From Microterricola viridarii (lineage in GTDB: Bacteria > Actinomycetota > Actinomycetes > Actinomycetales > Microbacteriaceae), in assembly GCF_900104895.1 (NCBI RefSeq), contig NZ_LT629742.1, positions 2,666,001 through 2,730,000 of the forward strand: a stretch of DNA of 64,000 bases, in the 5' to 3' direction. The notes under the pieces were generated by a model. It had not been told where the DNA came from, made no database searches, and saw nothing but the letters and a program-made list of their open reading frames with translations. Numbering within the stretch: the stretch's first letter is position 1; every line of letters starts with the position of its first letter. Of the stretch, positions 25,936 through 35,367 are shown piece by piece. Made by a program: the position numbers and the translations under genes.

Positions 25936-27465
25936 ATGCGCCGGAATCACTCCGAACCATTGCTGCCTCCCCCCGCTCCGCCACACTCCCGGCGCTGGTG
26001 GACGCTCGGCGTTGTGGCCCTCGCCCAACTGATGGTCGTGCTGGACGCGACGGTGGTGAACATCGCCCTGCCCTCTGCCCAGGCCGAGCTCGGCTTCACG
26101 GACGGCCAGCGGCAGTGGGTCGTCACCGCCTACTCGCTCGCCTTCGGCAGCCTGCTGCTGCTCGGCGGCAGGCTCTCCGATCTGATCGGCCGCAAGCGCA
26201 CCTTCCTCATCGGGCTGGTCGGATTCGCCGGCGCCTCCGCACTGGGCGGCGCGGCGCAGAGCTTCGAGTGGCTGGTCGGGGCACGTGCCCTCCAGGGCAC
26301 ATTCGGCGCGCTGCTGGCTCCGACCGCCCTGGCCGTGCTGACAACAACCTTCACCATCCCGAAAGAGCGCTCACGCGCGTTCGGCGTGTTCGGGGCCATC
26401 GCCGGTGCTGGCGGCGCCATCGGGCTGCTCCTCGGCGGCTTCCTCACCGAGTACCTAGACTGGCGCTGGAGCCTGTACATCAACGTGTTGATCGCGATTG
26501 TCGCCTTCGCCGGCGCCCTCGTCTTCGTCAGCGCCGGCGCGCGTACCGAGCCCCGGCCTCGGCTCGACATCCCCGGCACTGTGCTTGCCTCCGGCGCCCT
26601 GTTCCTGCTCGTCTACGGGTTCTCCAACGCCGAAACCGACGGCTGGGGCTCCCCGTCGTGCTGGGTGATGCTCGTGTCCTCCGGCGTGCTGCTGATCGCG
26701 TTCGTGCTGTGGCAGCGCCGGGCGGCGCATCCGCTGCTGCCCCTCTCCATCGTGCGCGACCGCAACCGCGGCGCCGCCTTCCTCTCCGTGCTCATCGCGG
26801 GCGCCTGCATGTTCGGCGTGTTCCTGTTCGTCACCTACTACCTGCAGACCGGGTTGCACTTCACCCCGGTGCAGACCGGGCTCGCGTTCCTGCCGATGAT
26901 CGCCTCGCTCGTGCTCGCCGCACAGCTCTCCACGAACATCTTCCTGCCCCGTTTCGGCCCGAAGGTGCTGGTGCCGATCGGCATGCTGCTCGGCGCCACC
27001 GGCATGGTCTACCTCACCCACCTCACCCTCGACAGCACGTACGCCGCCGACATCCTCGCGCCGTTGGCGATCGTCGGCCTCGGGATGGGCACCATCATGC
27101 CGGCGTCGATCCAGACGGCAACCCTCGGCGTCAACCGGGACTTCGCCGGGGTCGCGTCCGCCACGGTCAACACCAGCCAGCAGGTCGGCGGCTCCATCGG
27201 CACCGCGCTGCTCAACACGCTGGCCGCCACCGCGGCGACCAGTTACGTCACCGAGCACCTGCCGGCCTCGCCGTCCGTCCTCGCGGAGGCCGCCCTGCAC
27301 AGCTACTCGGTCGCCTACTGGTGGGCAGCGGGATTCTTCCTCTTCGGCGCGGTGCTCTCGGCACTTCTGTTCCGCCGCGCGGGGCACGGGCTCTCCGTCG
27401 CGCATGCCCGCAGCGTGGCCGCGGAACCGGCCCCCGACGGGGCGGCGGAGCCACAGCAGGCCTAG
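25936..27465 (+). CDS. DHA2 family MFS multidrug transporter (14 TM)
   Basis: A 509-residue permease with the 14-helix DHA2 layout. The first helix carries the signature LAQLMVVLDATVVNIALPSAQAELG, followed by motif A GGRLSDLIGRKRTFLIG and motif C region AGAGGAIGLLLGGFLTEYLDWRWSLYINV. It resembles EmrB/QacA-type exporters, which use the proton gradient to expel drugs or toxic metabolites. The gene is divergent from the multi-TM two-component system and has a leaderless promoter. There is no adjacent TetR gene, so control by the neighbouring sensor kinase pair is a reasonable inference. Confidence 0.9.
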   Translation: MRRNHSEPLLPPPAPPHSRRWWTLGVVALAQLMVVLDATVVNIALPSAQAELGFTDGQRQWVVTAYSLAFGSLLLLGGRLSDLIGRKRTFLIGLVGFAGASALGGAAQSFEWLVGARALQGTFGALLAPTALAVLTTTFTIPKERSRAFGVFGAIAGAGGAIGLLLGGFLTEYLDWRWSLYINVLIAIVAFAGALVFVSAGARTEPRPRLDIPGTVLASGALFLLVYGFSNAETDGWGSPSCWVMLVSSGVLLIAFVLWQRRAAHPLLPLSIVRDRNRGAAFLSVLIAGACMFGVFLFVTYYLQTGLHFTPVQTGLAFLPMIASLVLAAQLSTNIFLPRFGPKVLVPIGMLLGATGMVYLTHLTLDSTYAADILAPLAIVGLGMGTIMPASIQTATLGVNRDFAGVASATVNTSQQVGGSIGTALLNTLAATAATSYVTEHLPASPSVLAEAALHSYSVAYWWAAGFFLFGAVLSALLFRRAGHGLSVAHARSVAAEPAPDGAAEPQQA

Positions 27466-27498
27466 CCGCAGCCGGGCTCAGTGCTCAGGGCTCGGTGC

Positions 27499-28422
27499 TC
27501 AGGCCTCGCTCTGCAGCGGCAGGGTGCGCACACTCTCGAAACGGCGCGGCGCCCCGCTCAACGGATCGGTGAAGGCCACCTCGCTGGCCAGGAGTTGCAG
27601 CGGGGTGCTGAAGTCGTCGATGGCGACGGGCCGCACCACCGGGTAGAGCGGGTCACCGCTGATCGGCACCCCGAGCCCCCACATGTGCATGCGCAGCTGG
27701 TGGGTGCGCCCGGTGCGCGGGCTCAGCCGGTACACGGCGTCGGCGCCCAGCACGCTCTCCAGCTCGATGAGCGACTCCGCGTTGGCCGCGGCATCCGGGA
27801 CCACCTCGGCCTGCATCGTGCCGCGCCGCTTGCCCAGGTGGTTGCGCACGGTGGCGGGCAGCGGCAACTCCGGCCGGTGCGCGGCCAGGGCGTGGTACGT
27901 CTTGCCCACCTCGCCCCGTTGGAACATGGTCTGGTACGCGCCGCGCCAGCGCTTCTCGGTCGCCATGATCAGCAGGCCGGATGTCACCCTGTCCAGCCTG
28001 TGCAGCGGCGAGAGCTCTGGCAGCCCCAGTTCGTCGCGGAGGCGCACGACGACGCTCTGCTGCACGTGCTTGCCGCGCGGAATCGTGGACAGGAAGGCCG
28101 GCTTGTCGATCACGATGAGCTGCTCGTCGCGGTGGACGACATGGATCCGCCCCGGCACCGGCGCCTCCTCACTGAGGTCACGGTGGAACCAGACGAAGGT
28201 GTGCGGCCGGTACGGGTCGGTGCCGACCGCCGGGGTTCCGCCCTCGTAGACGATGCGTTGCTCGGCCAGGAATGCCGGCACATCGATGAACTCGGAGAGC
28301 CGCTCGTGCAGCCAGGCACCCATGCTCGGCCAGGGGTCTGGCCGGGACCGGTCCAGGTCCGGCGTGCGCATCCACGCGGCATCCAGCCCCAGTCTTTGCG
28401 GAAGTGGGGAACGTGGAGGCAC
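27499..28422 (-). CDS. RluA-family pseudouridine synthase
   Basis: A 307-residue enzyme that isomerises uridine in rRNA or tRNA. The catalytic motif is HRLDRVTSGLLI with the conserved Asp, preceded by VIDKPAFLSTIPRGKHVQ, and the C-terminal motifs GRTHQLRMHMWGLGVPISGDPLYP are intact. No S4 RNA-binding domain is present; the N-terminal 80 residues are an actinobacterial extension. The GTG start is preceded by AGGAT. Length and motifs match the group annotated RluA/RluC/RluD-like in this family; the exact target base cannot be assigned. Confidence 0.9.
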   Translation of the reverse strand: MPPRSPLPQRLGLDAAWMRTPDLDRSRPDPWPSMGAWLHERLSEFIDVPAFLAEQRIVYEGGTPAVGTDPYRPHTFVWFHRDLSEEAPVPGRIHVVHRDEQLIVIDKPAFLSTIPRGKHVQQSVVVRLRDELGLPELSPLHRLDRVTSGLLIMATEKRWRGAYQTMFQRGEVGKTYHALAAHRPELPLPATVRNHLGKRRGTMQAEVVPDAAANAESLIELESVLGADAVYRLSPRTGRTHQLRMHMWGLGVPISGDPLYPVVRPVAIDDFSTPLQLLASEVAFTDPLSGAPRRFESVRTLPLQSEA

Positions 28423-28540
28423 CGAACGATCCTACGTTGTCGTGCCTGATGCTGCGGAGTAGCGTTGCGCTCACGAAGGGGCCGCCCCTGGGGGTGAGGG
28501 TGCACCGCCCGAAGCGCACGCCACTGAGTAGAGGTGCGAG

Positions 28541-29929
28541 ATGACGCACGTGGACCTGTCCCCCCTGAACGCGCTGGACGGCGACTTCGTCGTGCCGGGC
28601 CAGCCGGACTATGAAACGGTCCGGCACATCTGGAATGGGATGTTCGACAAACGGCCGGCCGTCGTCATCCGCTGTGCCAGCCCGCACGATGTGAGCATCG
28701 GCGTCGCCCTGGCCCGCGACAACGGCCTGCCGTTGGCGGTGCGTGGCGGCGGCCACAGCGCCGCCGGCCACAGCACCGTCGATGACGGCGTCGTGCTGGA
28801 CCTCGCGCCGATGCACGAGGTCGTCCTGGATGTGGAGAGCGGGATCGTCGACGTCGGCGGCGGTGCCACCTGGGGCCAGGTGGATGCCGTCACCCAGCAG
28901 CACGGTCTGGCCGTGCCGGGCGGCGTCTACTCGAAGACGGGCGTTGGCGGCCTGGCGTTGGCCGGCGGTTATGGCTGGATCCGCAACAGCTACGGCTTCA
29001 GCTGTGCCAGTCTCGTCGGCGCCGAGCTCGTCACCGCCGATTCCGCCGTCGTGCGCACCGACGCCGAACACCACCCGGAACTGCTCTGGGCGTTGCGCGG
29101 TGGCGGCGGCAACGTCGGCGTCGTCACCCGCTTCCTGTTCGAGGTGCATCCGGTCGGGCCGGAGGTCTACTTCCTGTTCGTCTTCCACGACGGCCGCGAC
29201 GGCGGCATCCCGCGGGCGCTCGGCCTGTTACGGGAGTTCTGCTCCACTGCGCCAGACAGCGTCAGCGCGCTCGCGTTCGCCGGAGTCGTCCCGGACGGCA
29301 TGGAGGGCGTGGCGGCCGAGGCGTTCGGGCGGCCCTTCACCGCATTCGGGGCGGTCTTCCTCGGCGACCCGTCCGCCGGCGAGGAGTTGCTGCGCCCGCT
29401 GCACGATTTCGGGGTGCCGCTCTTCGACGCCTCTGGCACGACGAGCTACGTGCAGGTTCAGCAGATGTTCGACCCGGACTACCCGGCCGGCGAGCGGCAC
29501 TACTGGAAGTCGGTGCAGCTGGAGGGCCTGGGCGATGAGGCGATCGCGTTGATCGCCGACGCCGCGGTGCGGCCGGCATCCGACCTCAGCACCATCGACG
29601 TCTGGCACCTCGGCGGCCGCACCCACGAGCCGATCGACGGCGCGATGCCGGTCACCTCCGCCGCCTACCTGATCAGCCCGGAGGCGAACTGGCGGGACGC
29701 CGACCGCGATGAGGCGAACATCGGGTGGGTCCGCGGCCTGGTCGCCGCGCTGCATCCGCTCTCCAATGGGGTGCGCTACCTCAACTTCGCGGGCTTCCAG
29801 GAGGAGGGCGACGAGTTGATGCGCAGCTCGCTCGGGGCGAACTACCAGCGGCTGGCCGAGGTGAAGGCGCGCTGGGACCCGCAGAACCTGTTCCGGCTGA
29901 ACCAGAACGTGCCACCGGCGCACGCCTGA
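28541..29929 (+). CDS. FAD-binding oxidoreductase with BBE domain
   Basis: A 462-residue berberine-bridge-like oxidase. The FAD_binding_4 domain includes LAVRGGGHSAAGHSTVDDGVVLDL (His for covalent FAD), GGGATWGQVDAVTQQHGLAVPGG and TGVGGLALAGGYGWIRNSYGFSC; the C-terminal BBE motif is VKARWDPQNLFRLNQNV. Enzymes of this family oxidise sugars or other alcohols with oxygen. The ATG is preceded by GTAGAGGTGCGAG. It is a complete single-function relative of the BBE half of the fusion protein at 20106, but sequence identity between them looks modest, so recent duplication is unlikely. Confidence 0.9.
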   Translation: MTHVDLSPLNALDGDFVVPGQPDYETVRHIWNGMFDKRPAVVIRCASPHDVSIGVALARDNGLPLAVRGGGHSAAGHSTVDDGVVLDLAPMHEVVLDVESGIVDVGGGATWGQVDAVTQQHGLAVPGGVYSKTGVGGLALAGGYGWIRNSYGFSCASLVGAELVTADSAVVRTDAEHHPELLWALRGGGGNVGVVTRFLFEVHPVGPEVYFLFVFHDGRDGGIPRALGLLREFCSTAPDSVSALAFAGVVPDGMEGVAAEAFGRPFTAFGAVFLGDPSAGEELLRPLHDFGVPLFDASGTTSYVQVQQMFDPDYPAGERHYWKSVQLEGLGDEAIALIADAAVRPASDLSTIDVWHLGGRTHEPIDGAMPVTSAAYLISPEANWRDADRDEANIGWVRGLVAALHPLSNGVRYLNFAGFQEEGDELMRSSLGANYQRLAEVKARWDPQNLFRLNQNVPPAHA

Positions 29930-29962
29930 TGCCGGGCCGCCCGCGATAGAGTCGGCGGCAGT

Positions 29963-30187
29963 ATGAACGAGATCAAGATCGGCCGCTTCCGGCACTACAA
30001 GGGCGGCCTCTACGACGTGATCGGGGTCGCCCGGCACTCCGAGACCGAGGAGGCGCTCGTCGTCTACCGCCCGCTCGCCGGCGACAGCGGACTGTGGGTG
30101 CGCCCGCTGGCCATGTTCCTCGAGACGGTCCTGGTGGACGGCGCAGAACTCCCCCGCTTCGCCCCGGTCGACCTGGCGGCCGAGTAG
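29963..30187 (+). CDS. DUF1653 domain-containing protein
   Basis: A 74-residue single-domain protein with the DUF1653 pattern IKIGRFRHYKGGLYDVIGVARHSETEEALVVYRPL ... GLWVRPLAMFLETVLVDG. The family fold is a small beta barrel and its function is unknown. It lies 33 bases after the BBE oxidase and could share its transcript. Confidence 0.85.
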   Translation: MNEIKIGRFRHYKGGLYDVIGVARHSETEEALVVYRPLAGDSGLWVRPLAMFLETVLVDGAELPRFAPVDLAAE

Positions 30188-30229
30188 CAGCACGCGACCA
30201 GACGGTCACGGCGCCCTGTGCGCCATCGA

Positions 30230-30652
30230 CTAGTCGGATGCCGGCCGCTGGCGCTGCCTCTTCGTCTCCGAGCGCTGGCTCTTGGCAGCCAGCCGGCGCC
30301 GGTCCGACCCGCGGGTGGCCTTCGTCGCCCGCCGGCGCGGCCCGTCGGGGGCCAGGGCCCCGGCGAGCAACTCGGCGAGCTTGGCCAGGGCGATCTCGCG
30401 GTTGCGCAGCTGCGAGCGCTGCTCGGAGGCGGCCACTGTGACCACCCCGCCGACGAGCCGACCCTGCAGCCGGTCGAGTATCCGCTGCCGTTGGCTCTCG
30501 GAGAGCACGCCGGAGCCGGCGACATCCCAGAACAGCTCGACCCGGCTGTCCGAGGTGTTCACGTGCTGGCCGCCGGGGCCGGAGGAGCGCGAGAATCGCC
30601 AGCCGAGTTCCGTCGCCGGAATCGTCAACGCGGGCGACACCTCGAGATCCAT
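30230..30652 (-). CDS. arfB: Alternative ribosome-rescue factor ArfB (peptidyl-tRNA hydrolase)
   Basis: A 140-residue protein with the class-I release factor catalytic loop SGPGGQHVNTSDSRVEL (GGQ motif at about residue 27), followed by the basic Lys/Arg-rich C-terminal tail (KATRGSDRRRLAAKSQRSETKRQRQR) that enters the empty mRNA channel of stalled ribosomes. This combination is diagnostic of ArfB/YaeJ, which hydrolyses peptidyl-tRNA on non-stop ribosomes. The ATG is preceded by TTGAAGC. It is followed downstream by the DUF1653 gene on the opposite strand. Confidence 0.93.
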   Translation of the reverse strand: MDLEVSPALTIPATELGWRFSRSSGPGGQHVNTSDSRVELFWDVAGSGVLSESQRQRILDRLQGRLVGGVVTVAASEQRSQLRNREIALAKLAELLAGALAPDGPRRRATKATRGSDRRRLAAKSQRSETKRQRQRPASD

Positions 30653-30678
30653 GCTTCAAGCATGCACTCTCGCGGCGC

Positions 30679-31110
30679 CTAGCGCGCGCGGTTGCGCCAC
30701 GCCTTCCACGCCCCGGTGCTCCAGAGCGCCCACAGCACGAGCAGCGGCTGGAACAGCAGGCGGATGCCGCGGGCCCGGTCGGAGTCCAGACCGAAGGCGT
30801 CGGAGTGCGTCAGGTACTGCGAGATGTTGCCGGGGAAGACCGCCACGAAGAACGCCGCGACCACCCAGCCGACGCTCACCCGGCGCTTGCGGAGCAGGAG
30901 CAACGCCGTGCCGAGGGAGATCTCGACGACGCCGGAGGCCAACACCACGACATCCTTACTGGCCGGCAGCCAGTCGGGCACCTGCGCGGTGAACTCCTGC
31001 CGGGCGAACGTCAGGTGGCTGACCCCGGCGAAGACCAGGAACACGCCGAGGGCGACCCGTCCGACGGTGCGCGGAAGAGTGGACCGCACTGCCACCTCGC
31101 GGTCAGCCAT
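30679..31110 (-). CDS. DoxX family membrane protein
   Basis: A 143-residue four-helix membrane protein with the DoxX-like pattern GRVALGVFLVFAGVSHLTF, VPDWLPASKDVVVLASGVVEISLGTALLL and VAAFFVAVFPGNISQYLTHSDAFGLDSDRARGIRLLFQPLLVLWALW. Members have been linked to thiosulfate/sulfur oxidation or stress protection, but most are uncharacterised. The ATG at 31110 overlaps the stop of the upstream membrane-protein gene by eight bases, so the two are coupled. Confidence 0.85.
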   Translation of the reverse strand: MADREVAVRSTLPRTVGRVALGVFLVFAGVSHLTFARQEFTAQVPDWLPASKDVVVLASGVVEISLGTALLLLRKRRVSVGWVVAAFFVAVFPGNISQYLTHSDAFGLDSDRARGIRLLFQPLLVLWALWSTGAWKAWRNRAR

Positions 31111-31609
31111 GCGCCGCAACCTCGAGCGCCAGCACCAGCACGCCGAGCAGGGCGAGGGCCAGGAGCACGGCGAGCTGCTGCCAGGGGCCGATCGCGGTGC
31201 GCCGAATGGCGAGGAAGACGACCGCGACGAGCGTGGCGATGAGCAGGACGCTCGCGATGGTGAGCGCCGTGGTGACCGACCAGACGCCCACCGCAGCCAA
31301 CACCAAGGCGAGGATCGGCAGCACGACGATCCCCACGGCGCCGACCGTGGAGCGGAGCATGTGCGTGACCTCCGCGCGGTCCGGCAGCGCGCTTCCCACG
31401 ATCATGTGGGTGATCACCTCGGCGATGAATGCGGCCAAGAGCACGCCGAACACCGTGATGGAGAGAGTCGTCGCCGCGGCCTGGCCGGTGAGGTCGTGCG
31501 CATGGGACTGCAGTGCGATGATCACCGCCAGACCGGTGAAGGTCACGTAGATCTGTTCGCGCAGGCGGTCTGCAAGGTGCGTCTTCTTACTGCGGCGGTC
31601 TTCTGACAC
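31103..31609 (-). CDS. Hypothetical four-TM membrane protein
   Basis: I do not recognise a named family with certainty. The 168 residues begin with a basic cytoplasmic stretch (MSEDRRSKKTHLADRLREQIYVTFTGLAVIIAL) and hold four to five hydrophobic helices, with a polar loop VITHMIVGSALPDRAEVTHML between helices 2 and 3. It is translationally coupled to the downstream DoxX gene and starts nine bases after the stop of the DHA2 exporter, so the three probably form one transcript. Confidence 0.75.
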   Translation of the reverse strand: MSEDRRSKKTHLADRLREQIYVTFTGLAVIIALQSHAHDLTGQAAATTLSITVFGVLLAAFIAEVITHMIVGSALPDRAEVTHMLRSTVGAVGIVVLPILALVLAAVGVWSVTTALTIASVLLIATLVAVVFLAIRRTAIGPWQQLAVLLALALLGVLVLALEVAAHG

Positions 31610-31618
31610 ACCCCGAGC

Positions 31619-33316
31619 CTAGTCCTGCGAGGGCGAGGGGCGCCGAGACCTGGCCCGCAGCTGCAGCGCGAAGAGGAAGCCGAGCGCGAGGAAGCCGGCG
31701 GCGGCGTAGAGCGAGCTGCGCGCGGCATCCGCGAAACCGTCGGAGAGCGCGGTGGCAACGGCCGGGCCGGACTCCCCCAGTGTGCCGGTCGTGCCCTCCT
31801 CCCGGATCTGGCCGATCGTGCCGCCGGCGGAGAGCTCCGTCGCCTGCGCCAGCTGTTCGGCGGCGGCCGGTGGCAGGCCGGACACCGTGTCCAGCTGCGC
31901 CGGGATCGCGGTCGCCAACCCCGCCGCGAGCACCGCGCCGATGAGGGCCGTGCCGAGCGCCGAGCCGACCTGGCGCACCGTGCTCTGCGTCGCCGAGCCC
32001 TGGCCGGATTTCTCGGTCGGGATGTCGACCAGCACGGTCCCGGTCAGCTGGGCGGATGCCAGCCCGAGGCCGAGGCCGTAGACGACGAGCAGCAGGGCGA
32101 TGAGCCAGGGCGCGGAGCCGGCGTGCAGGAACAGCGCCGTGAGGGTGACGCCGACGACCTCGATGCCCAGCCCGAGCAGCACGACGTTGGGGGCGCCCAT
32201 CCGCTCGGAGAGGTGCCGCGCGGAGGCGCCGGAGAGGAAGGCGCCGACACCCATCGCGGCCAGCACGAGGCCGGCGCCGAGCGTGGTGAGACCCATCGCG
32301 TTGACGATGAACAGCGGCAGCACGAACAGGAGGCCGAACTCGCCGATCGCCACGCAGAGCGCGGTCAGGTTGCCCCAGGTGAAGGTGGGCACCGAGAACA
32401 GCTTGAGGTCGAGGATCGCCGAGCGCCCGTTGCGGCCGCGGTGGCGTTCCCAGAGCACGAACAGCACGATGCAGACGATGCCGATGAGGCCGGCGACCGG
32501 CACCGGCGAGACGGGGGCGGTGGTCGGCCACACCCAGCCGAAGATCTCGAACTCGGCGGTCGGCGCCCACCAGCCGAGCGAGCGGCCCTCGATCAGGGCG
32601 AAGACGATGCCACCGAAGCCGATCGCGCTGAGCAGCAGGCCGTCGACATCGAGGCCCGGCGAGGTGATGACGGCTCGGGTCTCGGTGACGGCGAGGAAGG
32701 CGCCGACCAGGATGATCGCGCCGAGCGGCAGGTTGACGATGAAGATCCACTGCCAGCTGAACGCGGTGGTCAGCCAGCCGCCGAGCAGCGGCCCGAAGGC
32801 GGCCATGCCGGAGATGACCGCGCCCCAGATGCCGAAGGCGACCGCCCGGTCCCGCCCGCGGAACGTGGCGTTCACGGTGGACAGCGTGGCGGGCAGGATC
32901 AGCGCGCCGCCGACGCCCTGCACGAGACGGGCGGCGATCAGCGTGCCGCCCGAGACCGAGAGGGCGGCGAGCAGGCTGCCCGTCATGAAGATCAGGATGC
33001 CGACGACGAGCATCCTGCGGCGTCCGAGTCGGTCGCCGAGCCGCCCGGCGGTGAGCAGCAGCGCCGCGAACACGACCGAGTAGATGCCGTTAACCCACTG
33101 CGCATCGCTCAGATCCAGGTGCAGGTCTTCGATGATGACCGGGAGCGCGACGCCGACAATGGTGCCGTCGAGCACGATCATCGACAGGGCGGCGGCCAGC
33201 ACGCCCAGCCCGATCCAACGCCGGCGCCCGGACTGCGGGGGCGTGATGGACTCGTTCTCCGCGCCGTGGGACGGAGCGTGTGACTGTGACTGTGACTGTG
33301 ACTGTGACTGTGACAT
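31619..33316 (-). CDS. DHA2 family MFS drug transporter with N-terminal Ser-Gln repeat
   Basis: A 565-residue 14-helix exporter. Signatures are LSMIVLDGTIVGVALPVIIEDLHLDLSDAQWVNGIYS in helix 1, motif A AGRLGDRLGRRRMLVVG and motif C SGMAAFGPLLGGWLTTAFSWQWIFIVN. A periplasmic insertion near the C-terminus (VSGLPPAAAEQLAQATELSAGGTIG) is usual for the EmrB/LfrA-like subgroup. The N-terminus carries six consecutive Ser-Gln pairs encoded by a perfect hexanucleotide repeat. GAAGG precedes the ATG at good spacing. It heads a short unit with two small membrane proteins downstream. Substrate is unknown. Confidence 0.9.
   Translation of the reverse strand: MSQSQSQSQSQSHAPSHGAENESITPPQSGRRRWIGLGVLAAALSMIVLDGTIVGVALPVIIEDLHLDLSDAQWVNGIYSVVFAALLLTAGRLGDRLGRRRMLVVGILIFMTGSLLAALSVSGGTLIAARLVQGVGGALILPATLSTVNATFRGRDRAVAFGIWGAVISGMAAFGPLLGGWLTTAFSWQWIFIVNLPLGAIILVGAFLAVTETRAVITSPGLDVDGLLLSAIGFGGIVFALIEGRSLGWWAPTAEFEIFGWVWPTTAPVSPVPVAGLIGIVCIVLFVLWERHRGRNGRSAILDLKLFSVPTFTWGNLTALCVAIGEFGLLFVLPLFIVNAMGLTTLGAGLVLAAMGVGAFLSGASARHLSERMGAPNVVLLGLGIEVVGVTLTALFLHAGSAPWLIALLLVVYGLGLGLASAQLTGTVLVDIPTEKSGQGSATQSTVRQVGSALGTALIGAVLAAGLATAIPAQLDTVSGLPPAAAEQLAQATELSAGGTIGQIREEGTTGTLGESGPAVATALSDGFADAARSSLYAAAGFLALGFLFALQLRARSRRPSPSQD
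33279..33314. repeat. Hexanucleotide repeat (TGTGAC)6 at the start of the DHA2 gene
   Basis: Six perfect tandem copies directly after the start codon encode alternating Ser-Gln. Changes by whole units keep the reading frame and would only alter the length of the cytoplasmic N-terminus. Confidence 0.95.
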
Positions 33317-33414
33317 CGACTGCCTTCGCGGCCAGCTGCGGCCGTGCCTTTCACCCTCAGCCTAAGGACAGCGGAGCCTGTCGGCGTCAACCATTAGTGT
33401 GATCCGCCGGCACA

Positions 33415-33443
33415 GGGGTGCCGCCGCCGTCCGGCGGCACCCC
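33415..33443 (-). terminator. Hairpin terminator after the ABC exporter operon
   Basis: GGGGTGCCGCC (33415-33425) pairs perfectly with GGCGGCACCCC (33433-33443) around a seven-base loop, five bases beyond the permease stop codon. It is well placed to end the four-gene minus-strand operon. Confidence 0.75.
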
Positions 33444-33448
33444 CGCCG

Positions 33449-34666
33449 TCAGCTGCTGAGGGCGGCCGTCGGAGAGGTGCGGGCCGCGCGCACGGCTGGC
33501 AGCAGGCCGGCGATCGCCCCGACCACGACCGTGACGGCGACACCGGCCACCAGCACCTCCGGCGGGATCGCCAGTGCCCAGCCGTTGGCCCGGGCGGCGA
33601 TCGCCGTGATGAGCCAGCCGAGGGCGGTGCCGGCGAGCCCGCCGACGGCGGCCAACAGCACCGCCTCCAGCAGGAACTGCTGCCGGATGTGCCGCCTGGT
33701 TGCTCCGAGGGAGCGTCGCAGGCCGATCTCGCGGCGCCGCTCCAACACGGAGATGACCATGGTGTTGGCCACGCCGATGCCGCCGACGAGCAGCGCGATC
33801 GAGCCGACGCCGACGAGCAGCCCGGTGAACGCCTGGTCGACCGTGTTCTTCGCCGCGAGGGCGTCCGACTGCCGACTCACCTTCACCGCGCTCGGCTTCT
33901 CCGGGCTGACAGTGGCCGGCAGGAGCTTCCGCACCGCGGCGACGCGCGCGTCATCCGAGCGCTCGTAGATCGCCGTCGGGTGGCCGGTGTGCCCGAACAG
34001 GGACCGGGCCACCGGTGTGCCGATCAGCGCCATCGAGTCGAGCTCGGGCACGAGCAGCGAGGAGTCGAGGATGCCGAGCACCGAGAAGTGCGCCCCGCCG
34101 ATCCACACCAGCGAGCCGGGGCTCTGAATGCCGAGCCGCTCGGCCGCCGCCCGGCCGAGCACGACGGTCGGGTACTCGGCGGTCGCCCCGTTCAACCAGG
34201 TGCCGGTCAGCATCTGCGCACCCGTCGCGTCCAGCAGCTCAAGGTCGACGGCGGCGACGCTCAGTCCGCCCGTGCGCGAGGGCGCGATCTCGGAGTTGCG
34301 GTACACCTGGACGCCGGCGAGGGTCGCTACCCCGCCGGCGTGCTGCACCCCGGGGATGCGGCGGATGGCGGCCACGGCCCCCTCGGCGAGCGGCACCTCC
34401 TCGCCGAGCAGGTCGGAGCCGCCCGTGACGGTGAGCATGTTCGTGCCGAGCTCGGACAGCCGCTGCTCGATCAGCGCCTGGCTCGACGTGGAGATGCCGA
34501 TCACCGAGATCATTGCCGCGATGCCGATGGCGATGCCGAGCGAGGAGAGCACGGCGCGCAGCGGCCGCGCGCGCAGCCCGTGGAATCCGAGCGCGAGCAG
34601 GTCGCCGGGGCGCAGCCGTGAACGAGCCGGCGCCGCCGCTGGCCGGCTTGCCCGTGGCCGGCTCAC
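33449..34666 (-). CDS. ABC transporter permease (MacB_PCD/FtsX type)
   Basis: A 405-residue permease with the MacB layout: one N-terminal helix ([24 protein letters not shown]), a large extracytoplasmic MacB_PCD domain (about residues 55-270), and three C-terminal helices in an FtsX domain ([45 protein letters not shown] with the conserved R-x-E-I-G-L-R-x-S-L-G-A coupling helix). It is thought to drive mechanotransmission rather than classical import. The GTG start overlaps the ATPase stop by four bases (GTGA). It works with the ATPase and adaptor encoded upstream. Confidence 0.92.
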   Translation of the reverse strand: MSRPRASRPAAAPARSRLRPGDLLALGFHGLRARPLRAVLSSLGIAIGIAAMISVIGISTSSQALIEQRLSELGTNMLTVTGGSDLLGEEVPLAEGAVAAIRRIPGVQHAGGVATLAGVQVYRNSEIAPSRTGGLSVAAVDLELLDATGAQMLTGTWLNGATAEYPTVVLGRAAAERLGIQSPGSLVWIGGAHFSVLGILDSSLLVPELDSMALIGTPVARSLFGHTGHPTAIYERSDDARVAAVRKLLPATVSPEKPSAVKVSRQSDALAAKNTVDQAFTGLLVGVGSIALLVGGIGVANTMVISVLERRREIGLRRSLGATRRHIRQQFLLEAVLLAAVGGLAGTALGWLITAIAARANGWALAIPPEVLVAGVAVTVVVGAIAGLLPAVRAARTSPTAALSS

Positions 34667-35367
34667 GCCGCCACCCCGCGCTCGTCGGCCACGATCTCGC
34701 CGTCGCGCAGGCGCACCTGTCGCGGCATCCGTTCGGCCAGCTCCTGGTCGTGCGTGATGACGACGACGGTCGTGCCGGAGCGGTTCAGCTCGGCCAGGAT
34801 CTCGACCACGCCGGCTCCGGACTTCGTGTCGAGGCTGCCGGTCGGCTCGTCGGCCAGCAGCAGGCTCGGCTCGCCGACCACGGCCCGCGCGATGGCGACC
34901 CGCTGCCGTTCGCCGCCGGAGAGTTGGCGGGGGTGGTGCAGCAGCCGGTCGCCGAGGCCCACCCGGCGCAGCGCCACCTCGGCCTTGCGGCGGCGCTCGC
35001 GGGCCGGCATCCCGATGTAGAGCAGGCCGGTCGCCACGTTGTCGAGGGCCGTGACGCCGTCGGAGAGGTGGAACTGCTGGAACACGAATCCGATCGCGTG
35101 GGCGCGCAACGCCGAGAGCTCGGCGTCGCTCATGCGGTTGACGTCGTGCCCGGCGATGCGGGTGTCGCCGGCGCTGGCGCGGTCGAGCGAGCCGATGATG
35201 TTGAGCAGGGTCGACTTGCCGGAGCCGCTCGGCCCGACGATCGCCAGCATCTCTCCCCTCCGAATACTGAGGTCGACCGCGTTCAGCGCCACCGTCGGCG
35301 GGGAGCCGTAGGCGCGGCTGACCGCGCGCAGCTCGACGACATGTTCGGCCGTGGCGTGCTCGCTCAT
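34663..35367 (-). CDS. ABC transporter ATP-binding protein (MacB/LolD-like)
   Basis: A 234-residue ATPase with Walker [10 protein letters not shown]-loop [18 protein letters not shown], signature [15 protein letters not shown], Walker [13 protein letters not shown] and switch His THDQ. The spacing and the P-T-G-S-L-D block place it in the LolD/MacB/FtsE branch, which pairs with FtsX-type permeases such as the one encoded next. ATGA and GTGA overlaps on both sides show tight translational coupling with the adaptor and permease genes. Confidence 0.95.
   Translation of the reverse strand: MSEHATAEHVVELRAVSRAYGSPPTVALNAVDLSIRRGEMLAIVGPSGSGKSTLLNIIGSLDRASAGDTRIAGHDVNRMSDAELSALRAHAIGFVFQQFHLSDGVTALDNVATGLLYIGMPARERRRKAEVALRRVGLGDRLLHHPRQLSGGERQRVAIARAVVGEPSLLLADEPTGSLDTKSGAGVVEILAELNRSGTTVVVITHDQELAERMPRQVRLRDGEIVADERGVAA

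Noticed and set aside
27466-27500. Short repeated GGCTCAGTGCTCAGG-like sequence between the exporter and the pseudouridine synthase
   Set aside because: Only two imperfect copies in a 34-base gap between converging genes; no symmetry or known motif.
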